DNA of 64,000 bases from Ornithinimicrobium pekingense DSM 21552 (GTDB lineage Bacteria > Actinomycetota > Actinomycetes > Actinomycetales > Dermatophilaceae): the NCBI RefSeq assembly GCF_000421185.1, contig NZ_ATWJ01000007.1, positions 434,001 to 498,000 on the forward strand. Direction: 5' to 3'. Positions within the stretch are counted from its first letter, which is position 1. Each line of letters begins with the position of its first letter. The notes beneath the pieces are model-generated. The model made no database searches. It saw only the letters and a list, made by a program, of their open reading frames with translations, and was not told the DNA's origin. Positions 26,100 to 33,746 of this stretch are shown here, one piece after another. The translations under genes and the position numbers were made by a program.

Positions 26100-26128
26100 G
26101 GACACGAGCGTGCGAGGCCCGCGTGTCC
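26100..26128. terminator. Weak hairpin between ftsY and the MpaB-family gene
   Basis: Inverted repeat GGACACG (26100-26106) and CGTGTCC (26122-26128) around a 15-base loop, located between convergent genes. No U-tract. Long loop, so low confidence. Confidence 0.35.
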
Positions 26129-26159
26129 CGGCGGCGCCCTCACCCGCCCCCCGGGCGGC

Positions 26160-27083
26160 TCACCCGGTGACGAAGGAGCTGTCCGGGGCGTTGCGCAGCT
26201 CGGTCGGGTCACCCAGCGCCCACTCGACCGCACGGGTCCCCGCCACGCCCAGCGGGCCGGCGACCGACCGCAGCGCCACCGCCTCGACGCCGCGCAGCGG
26301 TCGCGGCGGCCGAAGGCCGAGCATCTCCCGCGCGTAGCCGGGCAGCAGCTCCACGGCGCCGGCGGCCAGCATCCAGAAGCCCGGGCGTGCTGCCCACGGC
26401 AGCGGCGGCTCCGCGAGCAGGAAGCGGACGACGTCCAGGGCGCCCCGGCTGGTCTCCAGCTCGGGCCGGTAGGAGGCCAGTGCACGCTCGAGCTCGGCGA
26501 CCGTGCGCGGCGGCTCCGGGACACCCAGGCGGGTGGCGACGTAGGCGGCCTGGTCGACGTAGGTGTCCGCCTCGGCCGGGGTGAGCGGGGTGCGGGAGTA
26601 GCGCTGGTGGGCGACCAGGAAGCTGTCGATCTCGGCGATGTGCACCCACTCCAGCAGGTGCGGGTCCGTCGCAGCGTAGGGACGCCCGTCACGCGTCGTC
26701 CCGGACACGGTCTCGTGCAGGCGGTTGATCCGGTCGATCATCCGCTCGGCGGCCTCGACGGGGCCGAAGGTGGTCATGGCCAGGAACTCGCTGGTGCGCT
26801 GCAGCCGGCCCCACGGGTCGTCGCGGTAGCCGGAGTGCTCGCCCACACCCGCCATCGCCAAGGGGTGCAGGGCCTGGAGCAGGAGGGCCCGCATGCCGCC
26901 GGCATACATCGCCGCGTGTCCCTGCACCCGGCAGACGGGGTCGGTGGGCGCGAACCGGCGCTCGCCGGGGGCCAGCCAGATCGCGTGGGCACGACGCTCC
27001 GCGTCGGGGCCGGCGACGCGGTCGCGCAGGGCCGTGGCCAGCCGGCTGCGCAGGGAGGCGGTCAGGGCGCTGGGGGAGGGCAC
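26160..27083 (-). CDS. Oxygenase MpaB family protein (DUF2236)
   Basis: 307-residue helical protein of the MpaB/latex-oxygenase group, whose characterised members use haem b. Typical elements are HAIWLAPGERRFAPTDPVCRV, of which the WL..G.RRF part is diagnostic, then GHAAMYAGGMRALLLQALHP, and EWVHIAEIDSFLVAHQRY, with the conserved histidines expected to bind haem or act in catalysis. Start GTG at 27083 is supported by CATACT (minus strand) 6 bases before it. It is inserted between ftsY and ffh, divergent from ffh. The reaction is unknown. Confidence 0.82.
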   Translation of the reverse strand: MPSPSALTASLRSRLATALRDRVAGPDAERRAHAIWLAPGERRFAPTDPVCRVQGHAAMYAGGMRALLLQALHPLAMAGVGEHSGYRDDPWGRLQRTSEFLAMTTFGPVEAAERMIDRINRLHETVSGTTRDGRPYAATDPHLLEWVHIAEIDSFLVAHQRYSRTPLTPAEADTYVDQAAYVATRLGVPEPPRTVAELERALASYRPELETSRGALDVVRFLLAEPPLPWAARPGFWMLAAGAVELLPGYAREMLGLRPPRPLRGVEAVALRSVAGPLGVAGTRAVEWALGDPTELRNAPDSSFVTG

Positions 27084-27165
27084 AGGACCAGTATGCGGCC
27101 GCCCGCCGGGCAGGGCCTCGCGGAGGCGGCTGGGGTGCAGGCTGCGCGGCACGTATCCTTGCCGG

Positions 27166-28806
27166 GTGTTCACCAGCCTTTCCGACCGTCTGACGCTGAC
27201 CTTCAAGAACCTCAAGCGCAAGGGCACCGTCACCGAGTCCGACCTCAACGCGACGATCCGCGACATCCGGGTCGCGCTGCTCGACGCCGACGTCGCGCTC
27301 CCGGTCGTCAAGCAGTTCACCGGTCGCATCCGGGACCGGGCGCTCGGTGCGGAGGTGCACCAGGCGCTCAACCCGGCCCAGCAGGTCGTCAAGATCGTCA
27401 ACGAGGAGCTCGTCGAGATCCTCGGCGGGGCCACCCGGCGGCTGCAGCTGGCCAAGACGCCGCCCACCGTCATCATGCTGGCCGGCCTGCAGGGGTCGGG
27501 CAAGACCACCTTCGCCGGCAAGCTCGGCCACCTGCTCAGGAGCCAGGGGCACACCCCCCTGCTCGTGGCGGCCGACCTGCAGCGTCCCAACGCCGTGACC
27601 CAGCTCGAGGTCGTCGGTGAGCGCGCCGGCGTGCCGGTCTTCGCCCCCGAGCGTGGCAACGTCTTCGGCCACGACGCGGCGCTGGAGACCGGTGAGGGCA
27701 CGCGCTCCTTCGGAGACCCCGTGGACGTCGCGGTGGACGGTGTCGAGGAGGCCCGTCGCAAGGGCAACGACATCGTCATCATCGACACCGCCGGCCGTCT
27801 CGCCGTGGACGTCGACCTGATGCGTCAGGCCAGCGACATCCGCATCGAGACGGACGCCGACGAGGTGCTCTTCGTCATCGACGCGATGATCGGCCAGGCC
27901 GCGGTCGAGACCGCCCGGGCCTTCGCCGACGGCGTCGGGATCACCGGCTCGGTGCTGACCAAGCTCGACGGTGACGCCCGCGGCGGTGCGGCGCTCTCGG
28001 TGGCGACGGTCACCGGCCAGCCGATCCTCTACGCCTCCACCGGTGAGGGCGTCAAGGACGTCGAGCTGTTCCACCCCGACCGGATGGCCTCGCGCATCCT
28101 GGACATGGGTGACGTGCTGACGCTGATCGAGCAGGCCGAGAAGGCCTTCGACCGGGTCCAGGCGCAGGAGATGACCCGCAAGTTCCTCGCCGACGAGGAC
28201 TTCACCTTCGACGACTTCCTCGAGCAGATGGCCGCCATCAAGCGGATGGGCAGCCTCAAGCAGATGCTGGGGATGATGCCGGGCATGCAGGGGATGCGTG
28301 CCCAGCTCGACGCTCTCGACGAGCGCGAGTTCGACCGGGTCGAGGCGATGGTCCGCTCGATGACCCCCTTCGAGCGCAACCACCCCAAGCTGATCAACGG
28401 CTCCCGCCGCGCCCGCATCGCGCGCGGCTCCGGCGTGCAGGTCTCGGACGTCAACCAGCTGCTGGAGCGGTTCGCGGACGCCCAGAAGATGATGCGCCAG
28501 CTCAAGAAGGGCGGGGGCATGCCCGGGATGCCCGGCATGCCCGGGATGGGTGGCCCCGGGGGCGGCAAGCGCGGCAAGCAGGCGCCCAAGAAGAAGGGGA
28601 AGTCGGGCAACCCCGCCAAGCGCGCCCAGCAGGAGCGCGACGCGGCCCAGAAGGCGCAGGCCGCCCGGGAGGCGTCGCTGGAGAGCGCCTTCGGCGGTGG
28701 TGCCCTGGGTCAGGACGTGCCGCAGGGCGACGGCGGCGCCGACGCGCTCTCCGGGCTCAAGCTGCCGCCCGGCTTCGAGAAGTTCCTCGACCAGGGCAAG
28801 AACTAG
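27166..28806 (+). CDS. ffh: Signal recognition particle protein Ffh (SRP54)
   Basis: GTPase that binds 4.5S RNA and signal sequences. 546 residues. N domain, then G domain (GLQGSGKTTFAGKLG near residue 107, DLQRPNAVTQL, DTAGRLAVD, TKLDGDARGG), then the methionine-rich M domain with MGSLKQMLGMMPGMQG and the RNA-binding SRRARIARGSG. The C-terminus is extended by a Gly/Met repeat (MPGMPGMPGM, about 28516-28560) and a Lys/Ala-rich stretch. GTG start; TATCCT at 27154-27159 is 6 bases upstream, indicating a leaderless message. Confidence 0.97.
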   Translation: MFTSLSDRLTLTFKNLKRKGTVTESDLNATIRDIRVALLDADVALPVVKQFTGRIRDRALGAEVHQALNPAQQVVKIVNEELVEILGGATRRLQLAKTPPTVIMLAGLQGSGKTTFAGKLGHLLRSQGHTPLLVAADLQRPNAVTQLEVVGERAGVPVFAPERGNVFGHDAALETGEGTRSFGDPVDVAVDGVEEARRKGNDIVIIDTAGRLAVDVDLMRQASDIRIETDADEVLFVIDAMIGQAAVETARAFADGVGITGSVLTKLDGDARGGAALSVATVTGQPILYASTGEGVKDVELFHPDRMASRILDMGDVLTLIEQAEKAFDRVQAQEMTRKFLADEDFTFDDFLEQMAAIKRMGSLKQMLGMMPGMQGMRAQLDALDEREFDRVEAMVRSMTPFERNHPKLINGSRRARIARGSGVQVSDVNQLLERFADAQKMMRQLKKGGGMPGMPGMPGMGGPGGGKRGKQAPKKKGKSGNPAKRAQQERDAAQKAQAAREASLESAFGGGALGQDVPQGDGGADALSGLKLPPGFEKFLDQGKN

Positions 28807-28860
28807 CCGCAGCGCACCGTGCGGGCCCTCATACCCGGAGGGAATGCGCCATACCCCGGA

Positions 28861-28886
28861 GGTTGTTGACGCATCAACGAACAACC
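28861..28886. promoter_or_regulatory. Inverted-repeat operator before the luciferase-like monooxygenase
   Basis: GGTTGTT (28861-28867) and AACAACC (28880-28886) are perfect inverted arms with a 12-base centre, and the interior TTGACGCATCAA (28866-28877) is itself a near-palindrome. Nested TTGA...TCAA symmetry is typical of MarR-type operators. It ends 19 bases before the GTG start. Confidence 0.55.
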
Positions 28887-28905
28887 GCGTGCGAGAGGGA
28901 CGACC

Positions 28906-29937
28906 GTGACCGTAGAGCTGGGCCTGGACACCTTCGGCGACATGACGCTCCGCGACGACGGGACCCCCGAGACCGGCGCCCAGGTCCTGCGCAACCTCGT
29001 GGAGCAGGGGGTCCTGGCCGACCAGGTGGGGGTGGACTTCATCGGGGTGGGGGAGCACCACCGCTCCGACTTCGCGGTGAGCGCCCCCGACGTCGTGCTG
29101 GCGGGCATGGCGACCCGCACCGAGAGGATCCGCCTGGGTTCGGCCGTCACGGTGCTCAGCTCGGACGACCCGATCCGGGTCTTCGAGCGGTTCTCCACGA
29201 TCGACGCGCTCTCCGGCGGGCGCGCCGAGGTGGTCCTGGGCCGCGGGTCCTTCACCGAGTCCTTCCCGCTGTTCGGCTTCGACCTGCGCGACTACGAGGT
29301 GCTCTTCGCCGAGAAGCTCGACCTGTTCAGCCGCCTCCTCGACGAGACGCCGGTGACCTGGGAGGGTACGACCCGGCCGCCGCTGGTCGACCAGGAGGTG
29401 TGGCCCCGGACCGAGTCCGGCCGGCTGGCGGCCTGGATCGCCGTGGGTGGCTCGCCGCAGAGCGTGGTCCGCGCGGCGTCCTACCGGATCCCCCTGATGC
29501 TGGCCGTCATCGGCGGCCCGGCGCAGCGCTTCGTGCCGTTCGCCGACCTCTACCGCCGCGTCCTCCAGGAGAGCGGGGCGCCGCAGCTGCCGGTCGCGGT
29601 CCACTCCCCGGGTCACGTCGCACAGACCGACGAGCTGGCCCGCGAGCAGCTCTACCCGCACTTCAAGGCCAACCGCGACCGCATCGGTGCCGAGCGCGGC
29701 TGGGGGCCGGTCGGCCTGGAGGAGTTCCACGGCGAGATCACGCACGGTTCCCTCTACGTCGGCTCGCCGGAGACCGTGGCGCAGAAGATCGCCACGACCG
29801 TGCGCGCGCTGGGCCTGTCGCGGTTCGACCTCAAGTACGCCAACGGGCCGATGCCCCACAGCCAGCTGATGAGCTCGATCGAGCTCTACGGCACCCAGGT
29901 CGTGCCCCGCGTCCGGGAGCTGCTCGCCCAGGGCTGA
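28906..29937 (+). CDS. LLM-class flavin-dependent oxidoreductase (luciferase-like)
   Basis: 343-residue TIM-barrel monooxygenase of the bacterial luciferase family using FMNH2 or F420. Characteristic parts are LGLDTFGDMTLRDDG, GEHHRSDFAVSAPDVVLAG, RIRLGSAVTVLSSDDPIRV, and ERFSTIDALSGGRAEVVLGRG. The substrate is unknown. GTG start preceded by GAGAGGGACG. The upstream symmetrical element suggests repressor control, possibly inducible by electrophiles or xenobiotics. Stands alone between ffh and the M4 protease. Confidence 0.9.
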   Translation: MTVELGLDTFGDMTLRDDGTPETGAQVLRNLVEQGVLADQVGVDFIGVGEHHRSDFAVSAPDVVLAGMATRTERIRLGSAVTVLSSDDPIRVFERFSTIDALSGGRAEVVLGRGSFTESFPLFGFDLRDYEVLFAEKLDLFSRLLDETPVTWEGTTRPPLVDQEVWPRTESGRLAAWIAVGGSPQSVVRAASYRIPLMLAVIGGPAQRFVPFADLYRRVLQESGAPQLPVAVHSPGHVAQTDELAREQLYPHFKANRDRIGAERGWGPVGLEEFHGEITHGSLYVGSPETVAQKIATTVRALGLSRFDLKYANGPMPHSQLMSSIELYGTQVVPRVRELLAQG

Positions 29938-30007
29938 CGCCGGACCACTCCTGGGGACGCGCGCGCCGGGCGACCAGGGTGTCGGTGCCCCGTGCGACAG
30001 TGCGGGT

Positions 30008-31237
30008 ATGACGCACCGGCACTGCTCCATCGTCCCGCCCTACGTGCTGCGCCAGCTGGTGCAGGCGGAGCCGGACCTGGCGCCGGCCGTCGAGTTCGCC
30101 CTCTCCGACGGGGCCCAGGTGCGGCACCGCCGCGAGGTCACCGCCACACGGTGGCCCCCGGGCGAGCCGGCACCCGGGCAGGGCATCATCGCCTGGCCCA
30201 TGAGGGAGCGGGCCGAGGGGCGCACGCCGCGGACGGGGGAGGACCGACCCGGGCCGGCGGCGGAGTCGGCACCGCGGCGCTCGGTCCACGACGCCCAGCA
30301 CCTGACCGAGCTGCCCGGCCCGCTCGTGCGCGGAGAGGGGGACGGCCCCTCGGGTGACGCCTCGGTGGACGAGGCGTTCGCCGGCCTGGGCGCCACGTGG
30401 GAGGTGCTCGCCCGGGTCTACGGCCGCGACTCCCTCGACGGCCGGGGTCTGGGGCTCGTGGCGTCGGTGCACTACTCCCGCGACTACGACAACGCCTTCT
30501 GGGACGGGCGGCAGATGGTCTTCGGCGACGGCGACGGCGTCTACTTCGCCGGCTTCACCCGCAGCATCGACGTCGTCGCCCACGAGCTCGCGCACGGGCT
30601 GACCCAGTACACCGCCGGCCTGACCTACGTCGGTCAGCCCGGCGCCCTCAACGAGTCGGCCTCCGACGTATGGGGCGCGATCGTGCGCCAGTGGACGCGC
30701 GACGAGACCGTGGAGCAGGCGGACTGGCTCATCGGCGCCGAGCTGTTCACCGACCGCGTCGAGGGCCGCGCCCTGCGGTCGATGGCCGAGCCCGGCACCG
30801 CCTACGACGACCCGGTGCTGGGGCGCGACCCCCAGCCCGGCCACATGGACGGCTACGTCGTCCTGCCGCACGACGCGGACAACGACAACGGCGGTGTCCA
30901 CATCAACTCCGGCATCCCCAACAAGGCCTTCCACCTGTTCGCCACCGCCCTCGGCGGGCGCGTGTGGGACCGGGCCGGACTGGTCTGGTACGACACCATG
31001 ACCACCCGGGGTCTCATCCCGCGCGACGTCACCTTCGCGGGCTTCGCCGCGGCGACCGTGGACCGGGCGGTGGCCAGGTTCGGGGCCGGCTCGGAGGTGG
31101 AGCGGGCGCTGCGGTCGGCCTGGGCCGGGGTCGGGCTGGAGGTCCCGGACGAGGTGGCGGTCGGCGGAGCACCCGACGTGGCCGAGGCGGGCCGGGCGGC
31201 GGCCCGGCCCGGGGGACGGGCCGCCGGGGATGGCTGA
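30008..31237 (+). CDS. M4-family metallopeptidase, protealysin-like
   Basis: 409-residue thermolysin-family zinc protease. The zinc site is VVAHELAHGLTQYTAGL (HExxH near residue 192) with the downstream ligand in GALNESASDVWGAIV (Glu near 216). The substrate-binding block NGGVHINSGIPNKAFH is intact. No signal peptide is present. The N-terminus HCSIVPPYVLRQL resembles the short PPSP-type propeptide of protealysins, which are made without a classical signal. Residues 75-110 are loose and charged. GACAGT lies 6 bases before the ATG, suggesting a leaderless transcript. The stop overlaps the mug start. Confidence 0.9.
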   Translation: MTHRHCSIVPPYVLRQLVQAEPDLAPAVEFALSDGAQVRHRREVTATRWPPGEPAPGQGIIAWPMRERAEGRTPRTGEDRPGPAAESAPRRSVHDAQHLTELPGPLVRGEGDGPSGDASVDEAFAGLGATWEVLARVYGRDSLDGRGLGLVASVHYSRDYDNAFWDGRQMVFGDGDGVYFAGFTRSIDVVAHELAHGLTQYTAGLTYVGQPGALNESASDVWGAIVRQWTRDETVEQADWLIGAELFTDRVEGRALRSMAEPGTAYDDPVLGRDPQPGHMDGYVVLPHDADNDNGGVHINSGIPNKAFHLFATALGGRVWDRAGLVWYDTMTTRGLIPRDVTFAGFAAATVDRAVARFGAGSEVERALRSAWAGVGLEVPDEVAVGGAPDVAEAGRAAARPGGRAAGDG

Positions 31238-31838
31238 GCCTGCGCGGAGGCGCCGCTTCACGCGGGAGGAGCTCGAGTCCTTCCGGGACGCGGAGGTGCC
31301 CGACCTCCTGCCGCCCGACGACGCGGCGGGCGCGACGCCCGTGCGGCTGCTCTTCGTGGGGATCAACCCGGGGCTGTGGACCGCCGCGACCCAGACCCAC
31401 TTCGCGCATCCGGTCAACCGGTTCTACCCCGCCCTGCTGGAGGCCGGCATCATCCGGCGCAGGATCGACCCCTCGGCGGGGATGACCGAGGCCGACCGCG
31501 AGCACCTGCGGTCCAGGGGCGTCGGCATCACCAACCTGGTTCCGCGGGCGACGGCGCGTGCCGACGAGCTCACCGCGGCCGAGCTGCGGGAGGGCGGTGC
31601 GCGGCTGCGGGCCACCGTGCGCCGGGTCTGCCCGGCCGTGGTCGCGGTGGCGGGGGTCACCGCCTACCGCACCGCCTTCGGCGTGCGCGGCGCACGGGCC
31701 GGCGAGCAGCCCGAGCCGCTGGAGGGCGCCCGGTTGTGGGTGGTGCCCAACCCCAGCGGGCTCAACGCCCACGAGACGGTCGCCTCCCTGGCCGTGGCCT
31801 ACGCCGAACCGGCCCGGGCGGCCGCCGTGGTCCGCTGA
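31230..31838 (+). CDS. mug: G/U mismatch-specific DNA glycosylase (Mug/TDG family)
   Basis: 202-residue uracil-DNA glycosylase superfamily member that removes U or T mispaired with G. The catalytic motif is FVGINPGLW (GINPG at about residues 44-48, with the Asn activating water), and the intercalating motif is NPSGLNAH near residue 174. ATG lies inside the end of the M4 gene (8-base overlap). The 3' end overlaps the convergent GNAT gene by 40 bases. Confidence 0.93.
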   Translation: MAEPARRRRFTREELESFRDAEVPDLLPPDDAAGATPVRLLFVGINPGLWTAATQTHFAHPVNRFYPALLEAGIIRRRIDPSAGMTEADREHLRSRGVGITNLVPRATARADELTAAELREGGARLRATVRRVCPAVVAVAGVTAYRTAFGVRGARAGEQPEPLEGARLWVVPNPSGLNAHETVASLAVAYAEPARAAAVVR

Positions 31839-32491
31839 CCCCGGCGGGGCTGCCACTGCTGCACCGAGCCGACCGGCACGAAGCCGCGGCGCAGGAAGAA
31901 CCGCAGCGAGCGCGCGTTGCCGGGGGTGACCGAGGCCACGACGACCTCCCCGTCCTCCAGCAGCGCCAGCACGCCGTCGAGCAGGAGGTCCGCGGAGGCG
32001 TCCTGCGCGTGGATCCCCACCTCCGGCAGGCCGGCGATGCCCCGCGAGAGCGTCGCCAGGGCCGCGGTCGAGCGGTCCGGCAGGCCGTAGACCCGCACCT
32101 CGTCACGCCACTGCGCGGCGTGCCGGGCCCGCTCCGTGGATTCGAGGTCGGACCTGGCCACGAGACCACTCCCGGCACCGGTGCCGCGACCGAGCAGGAG
32201 CACGTCGAGCACCCCGACCTGGCCCCGGCCGGCCAGCGCCAGCGTGACGCGCGGGTCGTGCGCCCCGCCGAGCCCATGGACCCCCAGGGCGTGCAGCTGC
32301 TCGTCCGTCACGTCCTCGCCCACCGCCATGACCGCGTGGCCGGTGAGCGCGACGGCGGCCTCCACCCCGGGCCGCCAGGGCAGCGCACGGGAGAAGCCGC
32401 CGTCGACCGCCGGGAACCGTCCGTCCGCGGCCTCGCGCAGGATCCGGCCCAGGTCGGCACGCGGCACCCGGCCGGCGGGGGGAGGGCTCAC
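31799..32491 (-). CDS. GNAT-type N-acetyltransferase domain protein
   Basis: 230 residues. The last third shows the GNAT acetyl-CoA fold ending: DGEVVVASVTPGNARSLRFF followed by LRRGFVPVGSVQQW. The N-terminal half is not recognised with confidence. TAGACT (minus strand, 32503-32498) lies 6 bases before the GTG start, fitting a leaderless message. Its 3' end overlaps the mug coding region by 40 bases in the convergent direction, so one of the two may need a later stop check, but both read as real proteins. Confidence 0.7.
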   Translation of the reverse strand: MSPPPAGRVPRADLGRILREAADGRFPAVDGGFSRALPWRPGVEAAVALTGHAVMAVGEDVTDEQLHALGVHGLGGAHDPRVTLALAGRGQVGVLDVLLLGRGTGAGSGLVARSDLESTERARHAAQWRDEVRVYGLPDRSTAALATLSRGIAGLPEVGIHAQDASADLLLDGVLALLEDGEVVVASVTPGNARSLRFFLRRGFVPVGSVQQWQPRRGQRTTAAARAGSA

Positions 32492-32580
32492 GCGGGGAGT
32501 CTACGGAGGTCCCGGCGGGCGCACGGGGCACCCGGTAGCCTGACCGCACCCCATACCCCCGACGATGCGAGGAACCGAAG

Positions 32581-33684
32581 ATGAGCGCGCCGGTGCTGCA
32601 CGTGCGAGGCACGGTCCTGGTCGGGCCGCAGGAGGTGCTCGACGAGATCTGGGTGGTCGACGGGGTCGTCAGCCTGACGCCGCCGGCCGGGGGAGAGGTC
32701 GAGACGATCGAGGGGTATGCCGTGCCCGGCCTCGTGGACGCGCACTGCCACGTCGGGCTCGAGGCGCACGGGGCCGTCGAGGACGCCCGCGCCGAGGAGC
32801 ACGCGCTCGCCGACCGGGACGCCGGCGCGCTCCTGCTGCGCGACGCCGGCAGCCCGCTGGACACCCGCTGGGTCCAGGAGCGGGAGGACCTGCCGCGGCT
32901 CATCCGTGCGGGACGCCACATCGCCCGGACCCGCCGCTACCTGCGCAACTTCGCCTGGGAGATCGAGCCCGAGGACCTCGTGGAGTACGTCCGCCAGGAG
33001 GCGCGCAGCGGCGACGGCTGGGTCAAGCTGGTCGGGGACTGGATCGACCGGGAGACCGGTGACCTGGGGGTGTGCTGGCCGGTGGACGTGCTGACCGAGG
33101 CCATCGCGGCCGCCCACGAGGAGGGCGCGCGGGTGACCGCCCACTGCTTCGGCGAGCAGTCGCTGGTCGACTTCGCCGCGGCCGGCACCGACTGCATCGA
33201 GCACGCGACGGGTCTGACCGACGACACGATCGAGATCTTCGCCCGCCAGCAGATCGCCATCGTGCCGACCCTGGTCAACATCGACAACTTCCCGGCGTTC
33301 GCCGAGGCGGGGCGGGGCAAGTTTCCCACCTACGCCGACCACATGATGGACCTGTACGAGCGGCGTTACGAGACGGTCGCCAAGGCCCGGGAGGCGGGAG
33401 TGCCGGTCTACGTGGGCACCGACGCCGGCGGGCAGCTGCCGCACGGCCTGGTGGCCCGGGAGGTCGAGGCGCTCACCCGGACCGGCATGTCCCCGCTCGA
33501 GGCGATCGGCGCGGCGACGTGGGGGGCTCGCGCGTGGCTGGGACGCCCCGGCATCGCCGAGGGGGAGTCGGCGGACCTCGTGGTCTACCGCGACGACCCG
33601 CGCGAGGACGTCCGGACGATGGCCGACCCCCACCGGGTCATCCTGCGGGGGGTCGCCCGCGAGCGCTCGGGAGCGCGGGGCTGA
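32581..33684 (+). CDS. Amidohydrolase-superfamily protein
   Basis: 367-residue metal-dependent hydrolase, imidazolonepropionase/prolidase-like branch. PGLVDAHCHVGLEA near residue 52 gives the HxH metal pair. Further ligands are in WVKLVGDW, TAHCFGEQS and CIEHATGL, and the final Asp is in YVGTDAGGQLPHG. Substrate unknown. Ribosome-binding site GAGGAA 7 bases before the ATG; TAGCCT at about 32537 may be its -10. Transcribed towards aceB, with a shared terminator. Confidence 0.87.
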   Translation: MSAPVLHVRGTVLVGPQEVLDEIWVVDGVVSLTPPAGGEVETIEGYAVPGLVDAHCHVGLEAHGAVEDARAEEHALADRDAGALLLRDAGSPLDTRWVQEREDLPRLIRAGRHIARTRRYLRNFAWEIEPEDLVEYVRQEARSGDGWVKLVGDWIDRETGDLGVCWPVDVLTEAIAAAHEEGARVTAHCFGEQSLVDFAAAGTDCIEHATGLTDDTIEIFARQQIAIVPTLVNIDNFPAFAEAGRGKFPTYADHMMDLYERRYETVAKAREAGVPVYVGTDAGGQLPHGLVAREVEALTRTGMSPLEAIGAATWGARAWLGRPGIAEGESADLVVYRDDPREDVRTMADPHRVILRGVARERSGARG

Positions 33685-33696
33685 CCGACCGCCTGC

Positions 33697-33724
33697 CGCC
33701 AGCCGCCCCCTGCAGCGGCTGGCG
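33697..33724. terminator. Bidirectional terminator between amidohydrolase and aceB
   Basis: Perfect 9-base arms CGCCAGCCG (33697-33705) and CGGCTGGCG (33716-33724) with a 10-base loop, between convergent genes. No U-tract on either side. Confidence 0.65.
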
Positions 33725-33746
33725 ACGAGCCGGCGCGCCGCCTCGG

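Noticed and set aside
26689-30030. A 1113-codon minus-strand frame across ffh and the monooxygenase
   Set aside because: It spans two well-supported genes on the opposite strand and has no recognisable domain. Low codon-position constraint in GC-rich DNA creates such frames.
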